The position numbers and the translations under genes are program-made. The notes beneath the pieces were generated by a model. That model saw nothing but the letters and a program-made list of their open reading frames with translations, ran no database searches and was not told the origin of the DNA. Below are positions 1 to 6,097 of a stretch of 6,338 nucleotides of DNA, in pieces. Source of the stretch: SZUA-217 sp964194555 (GTDB lineage Bacteria > Actinomycetota > Acidimicrobiia > Spongiisociales > ZC4RG35); contig CAXMMT010000022.1 of NCBI GenBank assembly GCA_964194555.1, positions 1 to 6,338 of the forward strand. The letters are read 5' to 3'. The first letter of the stretch is position 1. Every line of letters starts with the position of its first letter.

Positions 1-1
1 C

Positions 2-388
2 GGAGCGGCAATCGTCAACGAACATGGCGCGATGAATTGGAATGAGTTGATCAGCAGCGATCTGGACAAATCCCTTCCCTTCTACGAAGCGGTATTCGGG
101 CATACCTTCGAGACTGCACAGACTCCGACGGGCCCATACACGGCGATCTCTGCAGGAGATCGTGCGGTCGCCGGAGCCATGCCCAAGCCAAAACCCGAGA
201 TCCCCGACGGCTGGGGTGTGTATTTCGCAGTTGATGACGCCAAAAGGGCCGTCAAAACGGTCACGAACAATGGTGGCAAACTGGATTATTACCCGATAGA
301 GATACCCGATATCGGAGTCATCACCGGGGTTGCGGATCCTTACGGGGCCCATTTCACATTGATTCAATTGGCGCAACCGGTCGACTGA
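2..388 (+). CDS. VOC/glyoxalase-like protein, C-terminal domain (5' end cut by window edge)
   Basis: The 128 visible residues form the last domain of a vicinal-oxygen-chelate (glyoxalase/bleomycin-resistance fold) protein. The frame is open to the left edge, and the residues before the first ATG (position 32), GAAIVNEHGA, match the linker that joins the two VOC domains in CFP32-like actinobacterial proteins. I therefore read it as a truncated two-domain protein and not as a gene starting at 32. Visible landmarks, numbered from the first visible residue, are WNEL (13-16), the helix FYEAVFG (27-33), VYFAVDDA (73-80) and the closing strand DPYGAHFTLIQ (112-122). The family is usually cytoplasmic. 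Many members have no assigned substrate, so glyoxalase I activity should not be assumed. The gene converges on the DUF427 gene, with 102 bases between them and no clear terminator. Confidence 0.85.
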   Translation, partial: GAAIVNEHGAMNWNELISSDLDKSLPFYEAVFGHTFETAQTPTGPYTAISAGDRAVAGAMPKPKPEIPDGWGVYFAVDDAKRAVKTVTNNGGKLDYYPIEIPDIGVITGVADPYGAHFTLIQLAQPVD

Positions 389-490
389 CCGAGGCACAAC
401 AAAAACACATCTCCGCTGGGCGCCAACTAGCCGTCGATGTCCTCTCGCCCGGGACCGCACCTACCCACGCTGGTGGAGAAGGTGGCCGTG

Positions 491-1234
491 TCAGGAGAAC
501 ATGGTCTTGGGTCTGTCGACCAATACCTCGTCGATGTAAACGTCGACCTTCTCGTTGTAGAACGAGACCATCCCGGTGACCTTCTGCGACTCGGGCAGTG
601 GGGAGTCATAGCCCCAGAGAATGTTCTCATGGGTCTCGCCATCAATCTCAACGTTCCAGTATCGGGCAACGCCCTTGTAAGGACATGCCGTCTCTAGATC
701 GGTCGCAGTCATCAGATCCATGCGTAAATCTGTCTTTGGCATGTAGTACCTGGTGGGCAATCCGGTCTCGAAGAGAAAGGATGCGTGTGTTGTGTCGGCC
801 ACGGTGGTCCCATTGATCTCGATTCTGACCCTTCGACTCGAAGGAAGGATGTCGATCCTGGTGTGTGGGTCGCGAGGGTGCACCCAAACCTCCTCATCTT
901 CCTCGAACCAATGGTCCATCGTCTTCCACAACAAGGCGTAGTGACCGGCGAGCTCGGGGATCTTGGGATCGTGAAAGGCGTATGCAGCACCTTCAGCGTT
1001 TCCAGCCTTCACCACATACTGGGTGGCCTCGCCACGAGACGGGCTCCGACGGGTTTCCCCCGTCTCGACGAGGAGCTCTGTCTTCACGTCAGACTCGGGG
1101 AGGTAGTAGGTCGGGTAATACGGCACCTCCCAGACGAGGAGGGGTTTGGTGGTGTCGGCAACGACTTCGCCACCGAGCATGGCGCGAACACGCCGGTCGG
1201 AGGTTTCAACGCGAACACGTCCACGATCTGACAT
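491..1234 (-). CDS. Tandem DUF427 (NTP_transf_9) domain protein
   Basis: This 247-residue soluble protein holds two DUF427 copies, roughly residues 1-118 and 125-247. Both repeat the same order: a beta-rich start (VRAMLGGEVVADT / VRIEINGTTVADT), then YYLPESDV / YYMPKTDL, then a turn, then a strand-rich end. The second copy carries the family hallmark CPYKGVARYW (184-193). In the first copy the matching segment reads SPSRGEATQY (64-73), so the Cys and Lys are missing. The biochemical role of DUF427 is not established, and its nucleotidyltransferase-like name is not proof of activity. I chose ATG at 1234 because GAGG (1247-1244) sits nine bases upstream. An in-frame ATG at 1261 would add nine residues but lacks such a site. 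It lies downstream of the CHAD gene on the same strand, 128 bases apart, so the two may be separate transcripts. Confidence 0.88.
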   Translation of the reverse strand: MSDRGRVRVETSDRRVRAMLGGEVVADTTKPLLVWEVPYYPTYYLPESDVKTELLVETGETRRSPSRGEATQYVVKAGNAEGAAYAFHDPKIPELAGHYALLWKTMDHWFEEDEEVWVHPRDPHTRIDILPSSRRVRIEINGTTVADTTHASFLFETGLPTRYYMPKTDLRMDLMTATDLETACPYKGVARYWNVEIDGETHENILWGYDSPLPESQKVTGMVSFYNEKVDVYIDEVLVDRPKTMFS

Positions 1235-1236
1235 TT

Positions 1237-1295
1237 TGAGGGACCTCATTGTTTGGGACAACTACCCCCGATTCAACCGTCCCGGTATCGGGATG
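1237..1295 (-). promoter_or_regulatory. Candidate promoter and palindrome upstream of the DUF427 gene
   Basis: Read on the minus strand, TTGAAT (1276-1271) and AACAAT (1253-1248) are 17 bases apart, each a four-of-six match to a sigma-70-type -35 and -10. Just upstream is a seven-pair inverted repeat with a GTAT loop (1278-1295, one G-T pair). Just downstream, TGAGG and CCTCA form a small palindrome (1237-1248) over the Shine-Dalgarno. A weakness is that the predicted start near 1241 would lie inside or past the GAGG, so either the transcript is nearly leaderless or the true promoter is further upstream. The inverted repeat lacks a T-run on either strand, so I do not call it a terminator. Confidence 0.25.
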
Positions 1296-1362
1296 ATTCC
1301 TTCGAGATGAGGTGATGCGGACTGGGTCGGTCCCGCTACTCGGGGAAGCTGAGGTATCAGAA

Positions 1363-2388
1363 TCAGTAGACGGTGATGGTGTCGAGAGACGCTTCGAGGG
1401 CCATCTTTCGGCTCTCCCAGTATTCGCCGAAACGATGCTGAAGCGAGGACGGCTTTTCCGCGTAGAGACGTCTGCCCAATATCTCAGCAGCCACCTGAAG
1501 CTCAGCTCTTCTTTGAGTGACCAGCGCGGAGAACAGCGAACGCTCTCTCGGGTTGGGGCAAAGCTCAGGCTGGGCGTGTAACAAGGCAAGAAGCTCGGCC
1601 AGATCGTGGTCCTCGCCAAGCAGCATTCCGAGATGATCAAGAGTCATCGCCAGCCCAGCTACCACCTCCGGCCAGAGCGGCGCCAAAAACTCCATCTGGT
1701 AGCGCAGGTATTTGGCACGTTTTCGCCACTGATGGAAGTTCTCGTCGGTTGGGGTGGTGTACGCGGCAACCATCTGTTTACGACCTCGACCATATGTGGA
1801 GTGGAGACCTTGCTCGATCGATGCGTAGTTGTCACGAATCCCGAGGCCGTAAACCTCACGTGCATCGGGATCGGTGGGCCAAGACGAATAGCGGTGATAC
1901 GCCTTCTCCAGATTGCGGACCACCCGCGTCACCAGATTGGGATCTTCGAGAGCATGCAATTCGATGAGATCGCGGCGATGCGACAACCTCGAGGTCAGCT
2001 CTTCGAAGGTGCCGTCGGCGAGGAGGTCTCCGTACAAATCGCGGATCAACAGGGCGGCCTCGGTAACGGCCGTCACCGATCGGATCTCTCCGACTAGTCG
2101 AGCGGTGTCCCGAATGGTGTGGTCCTCATATTCATACACGCGCTCCGACAACTCGGGCCGTATTAGGCGAAGCAGAGCTCGAATTCTCTTTATTGCTTTC
2201 CGCGACTCATGGACGGCTCCGGCAAACTCATCCTCACCATCGAAATACCCTCCGGCCGCCAACTCGAGCTGATCCATCGTCACCCGCTTGACGCCCACTG
2301 CCAGGATCTCCGCCTGACCAAGCTGAAGACGCTGATCGAAGGTGGAGACATCGGTGTCGTTTCTCGAGTAGGTGGCCAGGGCGGTCAC
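1363..2388 (-). CDS. CHAD domain protein
   Basis: The 341-residue product is a CHAD (conserved histidine alpha-helical domain) protein. The first helical repeat has AVHESRKAIKRIRALLRL (58-75). The second has FHQWRKRAKYLRYQMEFL (218-235), followed by LGEDHDLAEL (257-266). These basic and histidine-bearing helices are the family signature. CHAD domains bind inorganic polyphosphate and are often found with polyphosphate metabolism or granules, so this is probably a cytoplasmic polyphosphate-associated protein. There is no CYTH/triphosphatase domain fused to it, so it is a stand-alone CHAD. The only usual start in the open frame before MDQLEL (residue 38) is GTG at 2388, because the frame closes at a TAG at 2439-2437 with no ATG in between. 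No Shine-Dalgarno precedes the GTG, but TACGCT (2401-2396) lies seven bases upstream, as expected for a leaderless transcript. It diverges from the NUDIX gene. Confidence 0.92.
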   Translation of the reverse strand: MTALATYSRNDTDVSTFDQRLQLGQAEILAVGVKRVTMDQLELAAGGYFDGEDEFAGAVHESRKAIKRIRALLRLIRPELSERVYEYEDHTIRDTARLVGEIRSVTAVTEAALLIRDLYGDLLADGTFEELTSRLSHRRDLIELHALEDPNLVTRVVRNLEKAYHRYSSWPTDPDAREVYGLGIRDNYASIEQGLHSTYGRGRKQMVAAYTTPTDENFHQWRKRAKYLRYQMEFLAPLWPEVVAGLAMTLDHLGMLLGEDHDLAELLALLHAQPELCPNPRERSLFSALVTQRRAELQVAAEILGRRLYAEKPSSLQHRFGEYWESRKMALEASLDTITVY

Positions 2389-2413
2389 GTCGGTCAGCGT
2401 AATGTCGTGGCTT
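2389..2413. promoter_or_regulatory. Very short divergent control region with overlapping -10-like elements
   Basis: Only 25 bases separate the GTG of the CHAD gene from the preferred ATG of the NUDIX gene. Neither has a Shine-Dalgarno. A TANNNT element lies at the spacing a leaderless start would need on each strand: TACGCT (2401-2396, minus, seven bases before the GTG) and TAATGT (2400-2405, plus, eight bases before the ATG). The two elements share bases 2400-2401. I see no -35 match on either strand. TANNNT is a loose pattern, so chance is a real alternative. Confidence 0.35.
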
Positions 2414-2854
2414 ATGAGATCCGCGGGTCTTCTCCCCTACCGCCTCGACCCGTTCGAGGTATTGATCGCCCATCCAGGTGGGCCCTTCTTCGCTGGACGC
2501 GATGAGGGTGCGTGGTCATTGGTCAAGGGAATGGTCAAAGACGGCGAGACAGACGAGCGTGCCGCTGCTCGCGAGTTCGCGGAGGAGACCGGGTGGCCGG
2601 CACCTTTGAACAACTGGATCCCACTTGGAGAGTCGACCATGCGGTCCCGCAAAGTTGTGGTCGCCTGGGCCGTCAGCCAGGATTTCGAGATGTCCACCTT
2701 CAACCCGGGTACCTTCACAATGCACGGACGCGAGTATCCCGAGGTCGACCGGGTCGACTGGAGCACCGCAGAGTTGGCCAGGTACCGACTCAACACGGCG
2801 ATGAGTGTCTTCGTTGACCGACTAGAGGAACACCTCGGCTTGAATATTGGTTGA
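2414..2854 (+). CDS. NUDIX hydrolase (COG4119-like)
   Basis: This is a 146-residue NUDIX protein with an intact NUDIX box: G39, E45, then R53-E54, E57-E58 and G60 fit GX5EX7REUXEEXGU, which binds the metal and hydrolyses a pyrophosphate bond in a nucleoside diphosphate linked to another group. The opening SAGLLPYR and FEVLIAHPGGPF, then GESTMRSRKVVVAWAV and FPEV-like YPEVDRVDW, match the small family often called predicted NTP pyrophosphohydrolase (COG4119). The substrate is not known from sequence. I start at ATG 2414 because relatives begin just before SAGLL. ATG 2402 (four more residues) and GTG 2372 (14 more, overlapping the CHAD gene) are alternatives, and none has a good ribosome site. 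It ends ten bases before msrB and probably forms an operon with it. Confidence 0.9.
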   Translation: MRSAGLLPYRLDPFEVLIAHPGGPFFAGRDEGAWSLVKGMVKDGETDERAAAREFAEETGWPAPLNNWIPLGESTMRSRKVVVAWAVSQDFEMSTFNPGTFTMHGREYPEVDRVDWSTAELARYRLNTAMSVFVDRLEEHLGLNIG

Positions 2855-2859
2855 AGGAG
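2854..2859 (+). promoter_or_regulatory. Shine-Dalgarno of msrB overlapping the NUDIX stop codon
   Basis: AAGGAG begins on the last base of the NUDIX stop TGA (2852-2854) and lies five bases before ATG 2865. It fixes the msrB start at 2865 in preference to the in-frame TTG at 2847. It also suggests that ribosomes finishing the NUDIX gene reload for msrB. Confidence 0.8.
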
Positions 2860-2864
2860 TTGCA

Positions 2865-3272
2865 ATGAGTGATATGCCCGAAACAGAAACAGAGTGGCGA
2901 GATAAGCTGAGTCCCGACCAGTATCAGGTGCTCCGTCAGGGAGGCACCGAGCGAGCCTTCTCCGGCAAGTATTGGGATTCGAAGGATTCAGGGACTTATC
3001 GTTGTGCCGGTTGTGGCGAGAAGCTTTTCGCTTCGAAGACCAAATTCGAGTCGGGCTCCGGCTGGCCCAGTTTCTTCGAACCGCTTGACCCGGCCATGGT
3101 GGACGAAGACCAGGACCGATCGTTTGGCATGGTTCGCACCGAGGTCAAATGCGCCAACTGTGGCGGTCATCTCGGTCACGTCTTCGATGACGGGCCCGGT
3201 CCGAACGGTCTTCGCTATTGCGTCAACTCCGCTTCTCTAGAATTGGACAAGGACCAAGACCCGGAGGACTAG
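2865..3272 (+). CDS. msrB: Peptide-methionine (R)-S-oxide reductase MsrB
   Basis: MsrB reduces the R form of methionine sulfoxide in proteins and repairs oxidative damage in the cytoplasm. The 135-residue length is normal for the single-domain enzyme. The core is complete: GTERAFSGKYW (27-37), two zinc CxxC pairs (Cys47/Cys50 and Cys96/Cys99), SGWPSF (65-70), GHLGHVFDDGP (101-111) and the catalytic Cys119 in RYCVNSASL. The position that holds the resolving cysteine in many MsrBs (GCGWPSF) is Ser65 here, and no cysteine remains outside the zinc ligands and Cys119. The sulfenic acid is therefore probably reduced directly by thioredoxin or another thiol, as inferred for other MsrBs lacking it. 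There is no signal peptide. It is the second gene after the NUDIX hydrolase and converges on the GNAT gene with 86 bases between stops. Confidence 0.97.
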   Translation: MSDMPETETEWRDKLSPDQYQVLRQGGTERAFSGKYWDSKDSGTYRCAGCGEKLFASKTKFESGSGWPSFFEPLDPAMVDEDQDRSFGMVRTEVKCANCGGHLGHVFDDGPGPNGLRYCVNSASLELDKDQDPED

Positions 3273-3358
3273 TCCCAACCATTCCTTGGCTCTATCCGCT
3301 TCGAGAGACCAACGGTTGGCGCGATCTGATCATCTCCGTGGCTCGACCAAAGCTTCTG

Positions 3359-3934
3359 CTAGCTCCGAAACTTCTCGAGCACGTCCACGAACCCATCTTC
3401 GAGCCGATCTTTCGGGATCTCCCCGGTAACAAGCCTGCCCTCCATCAAACCGTCAACCAGCGTGGTGACGGCGCCGATGGCCGAGAGTTTGGCGAGAGTC
3501 GCGGTGTTGTCCGGCACAATCTCAAAAACCAGCTCATCGATCCCATCATGACGAGCGATGCCTACGAGCGCCCGCATCAGAATGGTGCCAAGGCCCCTCC
3601 CTTGGAAGTCATCGAGGACTGTGACAGCCACTTCTGCGCTATCCGTGTTGGGAATGGTGATATAGCGTCCGACACCAGCACCGTTTCCGCCCACCGATGC
3701 ACCCCAGGCCACGTGGGTTCGCTGGTCGACATCAGCCAGATAGTCGAGCTCGTTTGCGGTCAGACCTCCAACACCCATCCCGAAACGGGTGTATCGACTT
3801 CGCACCGATAGCTCGTCGAACCCTTCCTCGAGCCAGTGGCGATCCTGGCTGCTCAACGGGCTGAGCAGCGCCTCCGACCCGTCCGAGAGGGTTAGGGCCA
3901 TCTGGGGTCGGTCGGGCTGTAGGTCTACTTTCAT
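3359..3934 (-). CDS. GNAT-family N-acetyltransferase
   Basis: The 191-residue product has the GNAT fold. Residues 101-116 (EVAVTVLDDFQGRGLG) give the strand and the acetyl-CoA pyrophosphate loop Q-G-R-G-L-G. VPDNTATLAKLSAIGA (140-155) fits motif B. The N-terminal part, LSDGSEALLSPLSSQD followed by LSVRSRYTRF (42-51), resembles the acetyltransferase half of Pat-type protein lysine acetyltransferases and their small stand-alone relatives. It transfers acetyl from acetyl-CoA to an amine, but the acceptor cannot be read from the sequence. No cyclic-nucleotide-binding domain is fused to it, unlike mycobacterial Pat. ATG 3934 is used. AGGA lies only two bases before it, which is close for a ribosome site, and ATG 3901 (residue 12) is the alternative. 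It diverges from the methyltransferase gene across 70 bases. Confidence 0.88.
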   Translation of the reverse strand: MKVDLQPDRPQMALTLSDGSEALLSPLSSQDRHWLEEGFDELSVRSRYTRFGMGVGGLTANELDYLADVDQRTHVAWGASVGGNGAGVGRYITIPNTDSAEVAVTVLDDFQGRGLGTILMRALVGIARHDGIDELVFEIVPDNTATLAKLSAIGAVTTLVDGLMEGRLVTGEIPKDRLEDGFVDVLEKFRS

Positions 3935-3987
3935 TTCCTGCCCATTGTCGTCCCGATGACATCATTGCGCGGCACTGGAGGTCGACG

Positions 3988-4004
3988 GAAGTAACTTCAT
4001 TCCC
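3988..4004 (+). promoter_or_regulatory. Candidate leaderless promoter and palindrome of the methyltransferase gene
   Basis: TAACTT (3992-3997) fits TANNNT and ends exactly seven bases before GTG 4005, the spacing expected if transcription begins on the start codon. It lies inside the perfect 11-base palindrome GAAGTAACTTC (3988-3998), which could be an operator over the -10. No -35 match is evident. The GGAGG at 3977-3981 is 23 bases from the GTG, too far to be its ribosome site. Confidence 0.35.
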
Positions 4005-4925
4005 GTGACGAGGCAACGGCTGGCGACGAGCACATCAGATTTTGGCTCAGGGAAGCGTGAGTCTCATGACGCGACAGCTTTCTACGAGCGTTTCTCGCCG
4101 CCCGTCATATCTCCCGACGAACGGGTCTCGAAGCCAACAACCGTGAACATACTCTTCGTTGCAGACGCCCGAGAGATGACTGACGCCCAGGTGGCCGACC
4201 GCTCAGTAGCACTGTTGGTGACCTCGCCTCCCTACTTCACCGGCAAGGAATACGAAACGGACGTGACCGCCGGTCATGTTCCTTCTAGCTACGTCGAGTA
4301 CCTGGAGTTGCTTCGCGACGTGTTTGCCGTATCGCTGCGCAAGCTCGAGCCAGGGGGGCGGATGGCCATCAATGTCGCCAACCTCGGTCGCAAGCCGTAC
4401 CGATCGCTATCGGCCGACATGATGTCGATCCTTCAAGATGACCTGGGCATGCTTCTCCGTGGTGAGGTCATCTGGCAGAAGGCAAAAGGCGCCGGCGGCA
4501 GCTGCGCCTGGGGCTCATACCGCTCTCCTCAGAATCCGGTCCTGCGCGACATCACCGAGCGAGTGATCATCGCCTCCAAAGGTCGGTTCGATCGGGCGGT
4601 CAAACGGGCCAAGCGGGAGACGCAAGGCCTCCCCCACACACCAACCATCGAAACTGACGAGTTCCTCGAAGCAACACTTGATGTCTGGGACATCCCATCA
4701 GAAAGAGCAACGCGCGTTGGACATCCAGCGCCTTTCCCAGTTGCACTCCCCCGTCGTCTGATCGAGCTCTACACCTACCAGGACGATTTGATTCTCGACC
4801 CTTTCCTCGGCTCGGGCACAACCGCCGTGGCCGCGGTCGAGGCCGGACGCCACTACGTGGGCTTCGACACCGAAGAGGAGTACATCACTCTTGCCGAACA
4901 ACGAATTGCCGGTGCAGGACAATGA
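4005..4925 (+). CDS. Beta-class site-specific DNA methyltransferase (N4-cytosine or N6-adenine), orphan
   Basis: This 306-residue enzyme has the two signatures of the N6_N4_Mtase family in beta order: catalytic motif IV TSPPYF (73-78) comes before the AdoMet-binding motif I DPFLGSGTT (265-273). GHPAPFPVALPRRLIELY (239-256) is the motif X region, and GFDTEEEY (286-293) follows motif I. It transfers methyl from S-adenosylmethionine to a base in DNA. SPPY is more common in N4-cytosine enzymes than DPPY, but the base cannot be settled from this alone. The middle (PYRSLSADMMSILQDD, 131-146; SCAWGSYRSPQNPVLRD, 166-182) matches a conserved actinobacterial group I recognise. No endonuclease or specificity subunit is nearby, so it looks solitary. 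GTG 4005 is the only usual start after the in-frame TGA at 3957 and has no Shine-Dalgarno. Its stop overlaps the phosphatase start. Confidence 0.92.
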   Translation: MTRQRLATSTSDFGSGKRESHDATAFYERFSPPVISPDERVSKPTTVNILFVADAREMTDAQVADRSVALLVTSPPYFTGKEYETDVTAGHVPSSYVEYLELLRDVFAVSLRKLEPGGRMAINVANLGRKPYRSLSADMMSILQDDLGMLLRGEVIWQKAKGAGGSCAWGSYRSPQNPVLRDITERVIIASKGRFDRAVKRAKRETQGLPHTPTIETDEFLEATLDVWDIPSERATRVGHPAPFPVALPRRLIELYTYQDDLILDPFLGSGTTAVAAVEAGRHYVGFDTEEEYITLAEQRIAGAGQ

Positions 4926-5413
4926 CCCTCAGAATCCTCACCGTCTGTCTGGGGAATATCTGCCGATCACCTGCGGCGGCTGCTGCCATATTGGAAGCCG
5001 GTGAAACCTTTGGCGTCGACGTCGAGGTTGACTCGGCGGGGACCGGATCCTGGCATATTGGCCAGCCGCCTCACCCCGATGCGATCGCTGCCGGCAAGCG
5101 GGTCGGGCTCGACGTCATGGGTCGGGCTCGTAAAGCGCATGCCGCCGACTTCGGTCGTTTCGACATCATCGTTGCCATGGACCGCTCCAACATGCGAGAT
5201 CTGAAGCTGATAACACCGGGATTGGAGGACCAGGCAAAGGTGCGGCTGTTCCGCACATACGACCCATTCTCAGAGGAAGATGAAGTCCCTGATCCTTACG
5301 ATGGACCACCGGAGGAATATGACGAGACGATCAGAATCGTCCGTGCCGCCGCCGCCGGGATGATGGAGTCCCTCTCCTCAGCCCGCATGGAGGACGCGAT
5401 AACCCTCGAGTAG
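4922..5413 (+). CDS. Low-molecular-weight protein tyrosine phosphatase
   Basis: The 163-residue product carries the phosphatase loop CLGNICRSP, with nucleophile Cys9 and Arg15 in CX5R, and the general acid Asp124 in DPY (124-126). DSAGTGSWHIGQPPHPDA (37-54) and VAMDRSN (84-90) are family landmarks. It removes phosphate from tyrosine residues, or possibly from small phosphorylated substrates. Arsenate reductases share the fold, but the DPY acid loop favours a phosphatase. It is cytoplasmic with no signal peptide, though in some bacteria such enzymes are exported. The ATG overlaps the methyltransferase stop as ATGA (4922-4925), a sign of translational coupling, with AGGA two bases upstream. No tyrosine kinase or polysaccharide export gene is nearby. 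The last 36 bases overlap the convergent uncharacterised gene. Confidence 0.95.
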   Translation: MTLRILTVCLGNICRSPAAAAAILEAGETFGVDVEVDSAGTGSWHIGQPPHPDAIAAGKRVGLDVMGRARKAHAADFGRFDIIVAMDRSNMRDLKLITPGLEDQAKVRLFRTYDPFSEEDEVPDPYDGPPEEYDETIRIVRAAAAGMMESLSSARMEDAITLE

Positions 5414-6097
5414 GAATTCCATCGCACGACCATGTGGATCCGAGCTGGAGATAATCTCCTGGTAGGTCAGGCTTCCACCGTTGAACGAATCATCATTCCA
5501 GAAGGAGTTGGATCGATCGACGTCCGACCAAGAGGCCACATACAGGTATGGCTCGGGGTGCGACCCATCACCTGTTGAGGCGCCAAAACTCGCCCGCTGC
5601 CCTTTGTCGTAGTCTCCCAACTCAGTCGCCGGGTCGAAATGCTCGGGCCACAGCTGAACCTCGGACACGTCGTCTCCCTCCTGACCGTGGGTACGCAACT
5701 CGTTGAGCACGTCGACGCCAAACTTGAACCAGCCCCCAATCGCGTGGCCGGCGGCATCGTCGACCTCGAGCTGTGCGTCAGGATCAGCAGGCGACAGTGG
5801 ATCATGGAACTCTGTGAACCACTCGACCTCATATTCGTTGCCAAAGAACTCCGAAGCGGCTCGAATCGTCGTGATGGTTTGAGTAGCGACATTCTCGTCT
5901 TTGGTGTCCACCAACAGATTTCCCTCGACCCTCACCACCCTTCCTTCAAATTCGGGGGTGCCGTATCCGCCGGGAGTTGCGGTTAAACCCATCCGACCCT
6001 CCGCCTTGTATCGGGCTGGACTCACTGCGAAGAAAGCGATCTGGTGCAGGGCATCTCTGGTCATTGCAAAGGATGGGGGCAATTGTGCAAGTGTCAT
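5378..6097 (-). CDS. Conserved uncharacterised protein, DoxX operon partner
   Basis: I recognise this as a conserved actinobacterial protein without an assigned function. The 239 residues contain no membrane segment, signal peptide or known catalytic motif. Features that look conserved are GLTATPGGYGTPEF (37-50), GGWFKFGVDVLNEL (121-134), QLWPEHFDPA (148-157), FGASTGDGSHPEPYLYVASW (171-190) and a C-terminal FLLEGYRVL (228-236). The aromatic and acidic residues in the WPEHFD and PEPYLY stretches suggest a ligand pocket, but this is inference. The start ATG 6097 has a strong Shine-Dalgarno ten bases upstream, and it overlaps the stop of the DoxX gene as ATGA, so the two are probably co-translated. 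Its 3' end overlaps the phosphatase gene by 36 bases on the opposite strand. Confidence 0.85.
   Translation of the reverse strand: MTLAQLPPSFAMTRDALHQIAFFAVSPARYKAEGRMGLTATPGGYGTPEFEGRVVRVEGNLLVDTKDENVATQTITTIRAASEFFGNEYEVEWFTEFHDPLSPADPDAQLEVDDAAGHAIGGWFKFGVDVLNELRTHGQEGDDVSEVQLWPEHFDPATELGDYDKGQRASFGASTGDGSHPEPYLYVASWSDVDRSNSFWNDDSFNGGSLTYQEIISSSDPHGRAMEFLLEGYRVLHAG

Noticed and set aside
32..388. VOC gene as a complete 118-residue protein starting at ATG 32
   Set aside because: The frame is open to the window edge and the upstream residues match the interdomain linker of two-domain VOC proteins, so the ATG is probably internal.
389..490. Terminator or small gene between the VOC and DUF427 genes
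   Set aside because: Only weak four-base stems are present, with no T-run. The short open frames here have no ribosome site or recognisable product.
785..1239. Plus-strand open frames opposite the DUF427 gene
   Set aside because: The minus strand encodes two aligned DUF427 copies with a good ribosome site. The opposite frames have no recognisable content.
1606..2272. Plus-strand open frames opposite the CHAD gene
   Set aside because: The minus strand encodes both CHAD repeats with the expected motifs. The plus-strand products are low-complexity shadows with no recognisable domain.
3275..3319. Possible terminator between msrB and the GNAT gene (CCAACC with GGTTGG; CCAACGGTTGG palindrome)
   Set aside because: The long-range stem is only six pairs around a large loop, the local palindrome leaves almost no loop, and there is no T-run on either strand.
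3218..3811. Plus-strand open frame of 197 codons opposite the GNAT gene
   Set aside because: It is antisense to a clear acetyltransferase, its translation has no family features, and its first part overlaps the msrB end in another frame.
4005..4925. Complete restriction-modification or phage-defence system around the methyltransferase
   Set aside because: All neighbours are identifiable housekeeping-type genes. No endonuclease, helicase, specificity subunit or BREX/DISARM partner is present in the window.
4922..5413. Arsenate reductase instead of a tyrosine phosphatase
   Set aside because: The DPY general-acid loop is intact, the paired redox cysteines of thioredoxin-type ArsC are not seen near the C-terminus, and no other ars gene is nearby.
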